From contig DBOT01000002.1 in NCBI GenBank assembly GCA_002299975.1, forward strand, positions 1-6,694: DNA of 6,694 bases, given 5' to 3'. This stretch comes from Lactobacillaceae bacterium UBA639. GTDB taxonomy: Bacteria > Bacillota > Bacilli > Lactobacillales > Lactobacillaceae. Positions within the stretch are counted from its first letter, which is position 1. The number at the start of each line of letters is the position of its first letter. Made by a program: the position numbers and the translations under genes. The notes under the pieces were generated by a model. The model was not told the origin of the DNA. It did not search any database and saw only the letters and a list, made by a program, of their open reading frames with translations. Below are positions 6,530-6,694 of the stretch, piece by piece.

Positions 6530-6557
6530 AGTATCACAAAGCGCACCATTCCGGCAA
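6530..6557 (-). promoter_or_regulatory. Promoter of the ABC-F / CmpB operon
   Basis: On the minus strand, TTGCCG (-35, 6552-6557) is followed after 16 bases by GATACT (-10, 6530-6535), which carries an extended TGT just upstream. The predicted start is near 6523, leaving a leader of about 30 bases. That is too short for the attenuator leaders that often control resistance-type ABC-F genes, which argues for plain housekeeping expression. Confidence 0.55.
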
Positions 6558-6613
6558 TCCTAAGCCTTTGTTACAATCCGCTGACAAATTTAATCGTTGT
6601 TCTTTCGGAATCT

Positions 6614-6646
6614 TTTCATATTAAATTCATATTCGCCCCATATAGT
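6614..6646 (+). promoter_or_regulatory. Three CATAT units at 11-bp spacing, possible response-regulator box with -10
   Basis: CATAT occurs at 6617, 6628 and 6639, exactly 11 bases apart. The first two sit in the larger direct repeat TTCATATT (6615-6622, 6626-6633). A weaker unit, TTTCGGAAT, precedes at 6603. Tandem 11-bp direct repeats are how OmpR/PhoB-type response regulators bind DNA. The last unit overlaps TATAGT (6641-6646), the best -10 match for a plus-strand promoter, so the array would cover the -35 region, as at PhoP/PhoB-activated promoters. The controlled gene lies beyond the window, so its identity is unknown. Confidence 0.45.
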
Positions 6647-6651
6647 TAAGA

Positions 6652-6670
6652 TTGTACTAAAGTTGTACAA
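6652..6670 (+). repeat. Inverted repeat TTGTAC-N7-GTACAA, possible operator
   Basis: Perfect 6-base arms (6652-6657, 6665-6670) flank a 7-base spacer, and TTGTAC also recurs as a direct repeat at 6663, so the right half contains the palindrome TTGTACAA (6663-6670). It lies between the candidate -10 and the terminal ribosome binding site, where a repressor could act. No regulator is identified, and it could be chance in AT-rich DNA. Confidence 0.35.
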
Positions 6671-6678
6671 AGTATTTT

Positions 6679-6694
6679 AGGAGTGAATTATTAT
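6679..6694 (+). promoter_or_regulatory. Ribosome binding site of the next plus-strand gene
   Basis: AGGAG (6679-6683) is followed by nine bases and then the terminal AT (6693-6694). If the next base is G, an ATG would begin at 6693 with normal spacing. The whole 6502-6694 stretch has no coding region of its own and appears to be a divergent control region. Confidence 0.5.

Noticed and set aside
6572..6586. TACAAT (6572-6577) and CTGACA (6581-6586) as plus-strand promoter elements.
   Set aside because: Neither has a partner hexamer at 16-18 bases, and they are in the wrong order relative to each other.

Overview
The window looks like ordinary chromosome from a low-to-mid GC Gram-positive of the lactobacilli, most likely a heterofermentative Limosilactobacillus-type organism. 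This is inferred from near-balanced base composition in the genes, strong AGGAGG-type ribosome binding sites, a T-box leader, and gene families typical of Lactobacillaceae (a DUF2325 fusion protein, BrnQ, a small membrane-anchored GH73 glucosaminidase, a CmpB-type membrane protein, and an ABC-F ATPase). No mobile element, CRISPR array, rRNA or tRNA gene was seen, and there is no sign of recent transfer.

Layout: the left edge (1-215, minus) holds the N-terminal part of a DHH-family phosphoesterase resembling the nanoRNase NrnB. It is divergent from a 421-residue DUF2325 protein (368-1633, plus), and the two share a 152-base intergenic region with a recognisable promoter in each direction. Next on the plus strand is a T-box riboswitch (about 1686-1974), which reads as isoleucine-specific from an ATC specifier. 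It controls brnQ (2026-3405), a branched-chain amino acid transporter. A bidirectional hairpin terminator (3417-3452) separates brnQ from the convergent minus-strand genes.

On the minus strand, read right to left, a two-gene operon begins near 6523. The first gene is a two-domain ABC-F ATPase (4948-6492). Twelve bases later comes a five-helix CmpB-family membrane protein with a basic cytoplasmic tail (4156-4935), and the operon ends at a 17-bp hairpin terminator (4101-4146). Immediately downstream is the independent promoter of a membrane-anchored GH73 glucosaminidase (3458-4051).

The right edge (6502-6694) is a divergent intergenic region. On the plus strand it carries three CATAT units spaced exactly 11 bp apart, an inverted repeat with TTGTAC/GTACAA arms, and a ribosome binding site followed by the final bases AT. 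This looks like the regulated control region of a gene that starts at or just past the window edge.

The best understood regulatory link is the T-box. Uncharged tRNA-Ile should stabilise the antiterminator and turn on brnQ, so isoleucine starvation raises uptake. The least understood items are the DUF2325 protein, the ABC-F/CmpB pair, and the 11-bp tandem repeat. I found nothing that can be claimed as a new biological system.
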